Shown one piece after another: positions 7,371-10,102 of a stretch of DNA of 10,102 nucleotides (position 1 is its first letter; every line of letters begins with the position of its first letter). The position numbers and the translations under genes are program-made. Origin of the DNA: Acanthamoeba sp. SK_2022b (lineage: Eukaryota > Discosea > Longamoebia > Acanthamoebidae); the NCBI GenBank assembly GCA_027943245.1, contig JANDJZ010001307.1:1-10102 (forward strand), in the 5' to 3' direction. The notes below the pieces were generated by a model. The model saw only the letters and a list, made by a program, of their open reading frames with translations, made no database searches and had not been told where the DNA came from.

Positions 7371-9008
7371 TCAGTTAGTGAGAGTTCGCAGTTCCTCCAC
7401 CTGCCGGTTGAGTTCGAAAAGGGCGTCCTCCAGCTCGTCAAAGCCGATGAGGCCACGGATGAGCTGCGCCGACGAGGCGTGGTGGGCCTTGGCCGAGGGG
7501 CTCCTCTTGGCGGCTGCGGATGCCTTCTCCGACATCCGAAGGGCGGGAATGTCCGTCACCCTGCCCCTGTTGTTGACTACGCGCCTCCCGTCCTCCTCGT
7601 CCTCATCCTCAGCATCTTCGGTCTCCTCCTCGGCAAGCTCAGAAGTTCTCGTAGGGATGCTGGGCCGACGCTCGGTCACAGCGATGACCACCTCCTTCTC
7701 GGGGCCCACTCCCCGAGTGAGGCAGGGAGCGGCGAACTCGGTGACCTCGACAGCGCGTCCCTTGGGGGCTGGAGTGATCTCCTCTTCGTCCACCTCGTCC
7801 ACCCGGCGGCCAGACTCCACATCCTGCTCAGTCGCCACATCGTCGAGGAGGGCAATCGAGTCCTTTACACCAGCGATGTCGGTGGTGGTGGCCTCTCGGC
7901 TCTCAGTGGCTAGCGTCTCCTCGCGCTCGGCGACCGACCACTCGGCCGAAGAGACCGCCTCCATCTCGCGAGGGAGTGATATAGAGTCAGCGTTGGGCTT
8001 GGCCACGTCATCGGCCGACTTGCCCAAGCGCACCAAGATGAGCTCTCGCATCTGCTTCTGCTTGAGCAAGTTCTCCCGATGGCGCTGCTCTTTCTGGTGA
8101 AGCTTCCTGGCGATCTTCTCTTCCTTCTCACGCTCCTTGGCCAGGCGCTTGTCGATGCGCTTGAGCTCCTTGAGGTCCTTCTCCTCTTGTCGCTTGAGCT
8201 CCTTCTCTTCGCGCAGCTTCTGGATCTGCCTCTGCACATCCTGGAGCTCCTCGCGCTTCTTCTGCTTCTCCATCTTCCTGAGCTTTTCCCGCTCCACCTT
8301 CTGTCGTCGCTTCTCCTCCTCCACCTTCACTCTCTCGCGTTCCCTTTCGCGCCTCTCCGCGTCCTTGCGCTTCTGCTTTTTCTGAGCCTCTGCCTTGCCC
8401 TCCCTTCTCTGCCTATGCCGTCTCGCCCTTTCTTCGTCTTCCTCCCCAGACGGCCTCTCCTCCTCGTCCGACTCGTCGGCGGAGCTGGAGTCGCTGTCGT
8501 CAGTCTCGTCGCTGGAATTGACCACCACGCACTCCTCCGTGGACTCCTCCTCTGATTCGTCCGACGTGGAACACGCCTCTTCGCTCTCTTCCTTCTCCTT
8601 GTGAGGAGGTGCAGTATTGCCGTGGGACTCGCGGCGAGTATCCTTCCTCGGCTTTCGCTTGCTGCTCTTCCTCCTCCTGCGGCTCCTGCTGTTCACACGA
8701 CCGCTGTCGTGATTGTCGTCCTCGGCGTAGCTTCGATCGTCATCGTCATCATCACTCAGGTAAGCCAGTGATGGCCTCCTTTCGACCGATGAGGGCCTAC
8801 GGCCATCTACCGCGTCCTTGTCGCGGCTACCTGCACGGAGGAACGATGCACGAAACACTGGCAACGATTTAAAGGCGCCAAGCTTCTTACGGGCGTCGGG
8901 CTTGGCGGATTGCCCGCGCTCGTGACTGCTGCCGCTGCTGCTGGGGCTGTGTTCGCCTCGGAGCAGAAGGAGGAACGATCCTGCTCGGGCTCCTAGACTT
9001 CGCTTCAT
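7371..9008 (-). CDS. Acidic/basic charged-helix (coiled-coil or ER/K) protein, 545 aa
   Basis: One uninterrupted frame from ATG 9008 to TGA at 7373-7371; no intron is needed. Residues 1-75 are basic and Ser-rich with few acidic residues. A six-Asp run sits near 86-91, and a basic cluster (RSRRRRKSSKRKPRK) near 107-122 could act as a nuclear localisation signal. Residues about 137-195 are almost all Glu, Asp and Ser, a pattern of casein kinase 2 substrates. Residues about 195-330 form one long helix of alternating Glu, Lys and Arg with few hydrophobic heptad positions, closer to a stable single alpha helix than to a classic coiled coil. The remainder is Glu- and Ala-rich and probably disordered, ending in an amphipathic helix (GFDELEDALFELNRQVEEL). 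I recognise no named family; similarity searches will pick up unrelated charged-helix proteins. It diverges from the NUBPL-like gene. Confidence 0.75.
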   Translation of the reverse strand: MKRSLGARAGSFLLLLRGEHSPSSSGSSHERGQSAKPDARKKLGAFKSLPVFRASFLRAGSRDKDAVDGRRPSSVERRPSLAYLSDDDDDDRSYAEDDNHDSGRVNSRSRRRRKSSKRKPRKDTRRESHGNTAPPHKEKEESEEACSTSDESEEESTEECVVVNSSDETDDSDSSSADESDEEERPSGEEDEERARRHRQRREGKAEAQKKQKRKDAERRERERERVKVEEEKRRQKVEREKLRKMEKQKKREELQDVQRQIQKLREEKELKRQEEKDLKELKRIDKRLAKEREKEEKIARKLHQKEQRHRENLLKQKQMRELILVRLGKSADDVAKPNADSISLPREMEAVSSAEWSVAEREETLATESREATTTDIAGVKDSIALLDDVATEQDVESGRRVDEVDEEEITPAPKGRAVEVTEFAAPCLTRGVGPEKEVVIAVTERRPSIPTRTSELAEEETEDAEDEDEEDGRRVVNNRGRVTDIPALRMSEKASAAAKRSPSAKAHHASSAQLIRGLIGFDELEDALFELNRQVEELRTLTN

Positions 9009-9383
9009 GTGTGTAGGCAAGCTATCTTCTCGATATGACTTAAAGCTTCTTACTCGTTGTTGCGTGGTTTGGTGTGGAGGTGAAATGAACGGCTACGGTC
9101 AAAAGACCACTTGCTTGGGTGGTGCGTTGTTGACAATCACTAACCTCCCTCCAGGAGCCGAGAAACTCACCAGAACAAAGCACGAAAAGCGACACCTCGA
9201 GCAACGTTGCCCCTGCGGGCACAACTCACCGCCGAGCCTCCCGAAATTTCACTTTGGCTTCGCCCGAATATTTCTGGCGACAGAGGCCACCTTCGCTTTT
9301 CCGGCACGAATCCCGTCATCGCCACAATGCCGGGTAGATGAAAGAAGAAGAGAAAATAGAGGAGGAAAATCAAGAATAAAACA
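9009..9383. other. Divergent intergenic region, shared by two genes
   Basis: 375 bp between the minus-strand charged-helix gene and the plus-strand NUBPL-like gene, so it should hold both promoters. On the plus strand CACTAAC (9139-9145), then CTCCCTCCAG, looks like a branch point and 3' splice acceptor ending at 9154, suggesting an intron in the NUBPL-like leader. A purine-rich A/G tract (about 9339-9378) precedes the NUBPL-like ATG. No TATA box is clear. Confidence 0.45.
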
Positions 9384-10102
9384 ATGCGCCGAGGCACCTG
9401 CGTAGCGCGTTGTGTGCCTGGCCTCGCTGTGGGCCGGCAGAGCCGAAGCTATGCCGCCGTGAGGTTATCGCTGCCCGTTTTGCACGGCGCTCACGGCTCT
9501 CCTCAAGGCCGGCCCCTGCCCAATAAGTACGCATTGCCCCTCAGATGATCAATCTGCTGCAAGCAGACAGCGATTGAAGGTAACCATGGGGTGGGTACGG
9601 TCTATGGTCTACGGTCAGGATCCGGCTGCCGGGTGTCAAGGACATCATAGCGGTGGCGTCGGGGAAAGGCGGGGTGGGCAAGTCTACGGTCTCAGTCAAC
9701 CTCGCCCTAGCCATCTCTGCCCTCGGCAAGCGTGTCGGTACGCGTAGACCACCCGAACGACGCTCCACTGCCAAGACTCCTCCTGCCCCTCCTCCTAATC
9801 CCCACTCACACGCCTTTGTCGCGTGTGGCTGATGTGAAGCGCTGCTGGACGCCGACGTGTTCGGGCCTTCCATCCCGCGCATGCTCAACCTCTCTGATCA
9901 GAAGCCGCAGGTGAGGGAACCCGGTAATCTGGCCCACGCCACATTCGCTGATCGTCACTCACCCTCCTCCTCTCGTCGTCGCTGCTCGCAGGCCACCGAA
10001 ACGCAACAGCTGCTGCCCTTGTCCAACTACGGCATCAAGTGCATGTCGATGGGCTTCCTCGCCGAAAAGGATTCGCCCATGATCTGGCGCGGCCCGATGG
10101 TG
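9384..10102 (+). CDS. NUBPL/Ind1-like mitochondrial P-loop ATPase for Fe-S assembly, 3' partial
   Basis: Exons: 9384-9526, 9619-9737, 9840-9910 and 9992-10102 (running off the window). The introns of 92, 102 and 81 nt are GT-AG with phases 2, 1 and 0. About 148 residues are visible. Residues 1-25 are rich in Arg, free of acidic residues and contain RSYAA, typical of a mitochondrial targeting peptide with its cleavage site. Residues 51-60 ([10 protein letters not shown]) lead into the deviant Walker A motif GKGGVGKS (63-70), then [11 protein letters not shown]. Exon 3 gives [17 protein letters not shown], the switch region of the Mrp/NBP35/ApbC family. Exon 4 ends [19 protein letters not shown] and IWRGPMV. 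NUBPL (Ind1) loads or carries iron-sulphur clusters for respiratory complex I in the mitochondrial matrix. The C-terminal CxxC cluster ligands lie beyond the window. The targeting peptide favours NUBPL over cytosolic Nbp35 or Cfd1. Confidence 0.93.

Noticed and set aside
7378..8100. 240-codon Ser-rich plus frame
   Set aside because: It is the antisense shadow of the Glu/Asp-rich C-terminal half of the charged-helix protein.
8079..8555. Leu-rich plus frame resembling a membrane protein
   Set aside because: It is the antisense of the Lys/Glu/Arg-rich helix of the charged-helix protein: AAG and GAG codons read in reverse as CTT and CTC.
9007..9405. 132-codon plus frame in the divergent intergenic region
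   Set aside because: No domain is recognisable, it overlaps the NUBPL-like start in another frame, and it runs through the candidate leader intron.
9567..9579. 13-nt mini-exon in NUBPL-like intron 1, flanked by AG and GT
   Set aside because: Including it breaks the frame into [16 protein letters not shown]. Direct splicing from 9526 to 9619 restores the family sequence in phase.

Overview
The window looks like nuclear DNA of a free-living amoeba of the Acanthamoeba type. This is inferred from four things: a severin/fragmin-type actin regulator, GC-rich third codon positions, very short GT-AG introns (52-115 nt where I could phase them), and genes packed with gaps mostly of 80-360 bp. No search was possible, so the genus is an inference; a eukaryote with dense short introns is certain.

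Layout. (1) 1-1278, plus: the 3' part of a NASP/Hif1/Sim3-type histone chaperone in four exons, cut by the window start. (2) 1439-1891, plus: a three-exon gene for a 99-residue single-pass membrane protein that I do not recognise. (3) 1892-2734: no confident gene. It holds a two-strand poly(A) region, two 16-nt perfect palindromes, overlapping inverted repeats, a hairpin followed by T7, and a 251-codon open frame on the minus strand. (4) 2735-4189, plus: a Ser/Pro/Gln-rich, mostly disordered protein. (5) 4270-5175, minus: a four-exon gene whose spliced product matches the VMA22/CCDC115 family of V-ATPase assembly factors. (6) 5323-7042, minus: a ten-exon severin/fragmin-like protein of 374 residues with three gelsolin repeats. 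(7) 7371-9008, minus: a 545-residue protein with an acidic Ser-rich tract and a long charged helix, with no intron needed. (8) 9384-10102, plus: the 5' part of a NUBPL/Ind1-type mitochondrial P-loop ATPase, cut by the window end.

The genes do not form one pathway. They cover histone chaperoning, V-ATPase assembly, actin severing and complex I iron-sulphur assembly. Genes 7, 6 and 5 lie head to tail on the minus strand. Genes 4 and 5 converge. Genes 7 and 8 diverge from a shared 375-bp upstream region. Every multi-exon model was built by hand by matching intron phase to protein-family patterns. The severin, NUBPL and NASP models are strong, and VMA22 is good. The least understood part is 1892-3054, where a minus-strand gene overlapping the start of gene 4 cannot be excluded.
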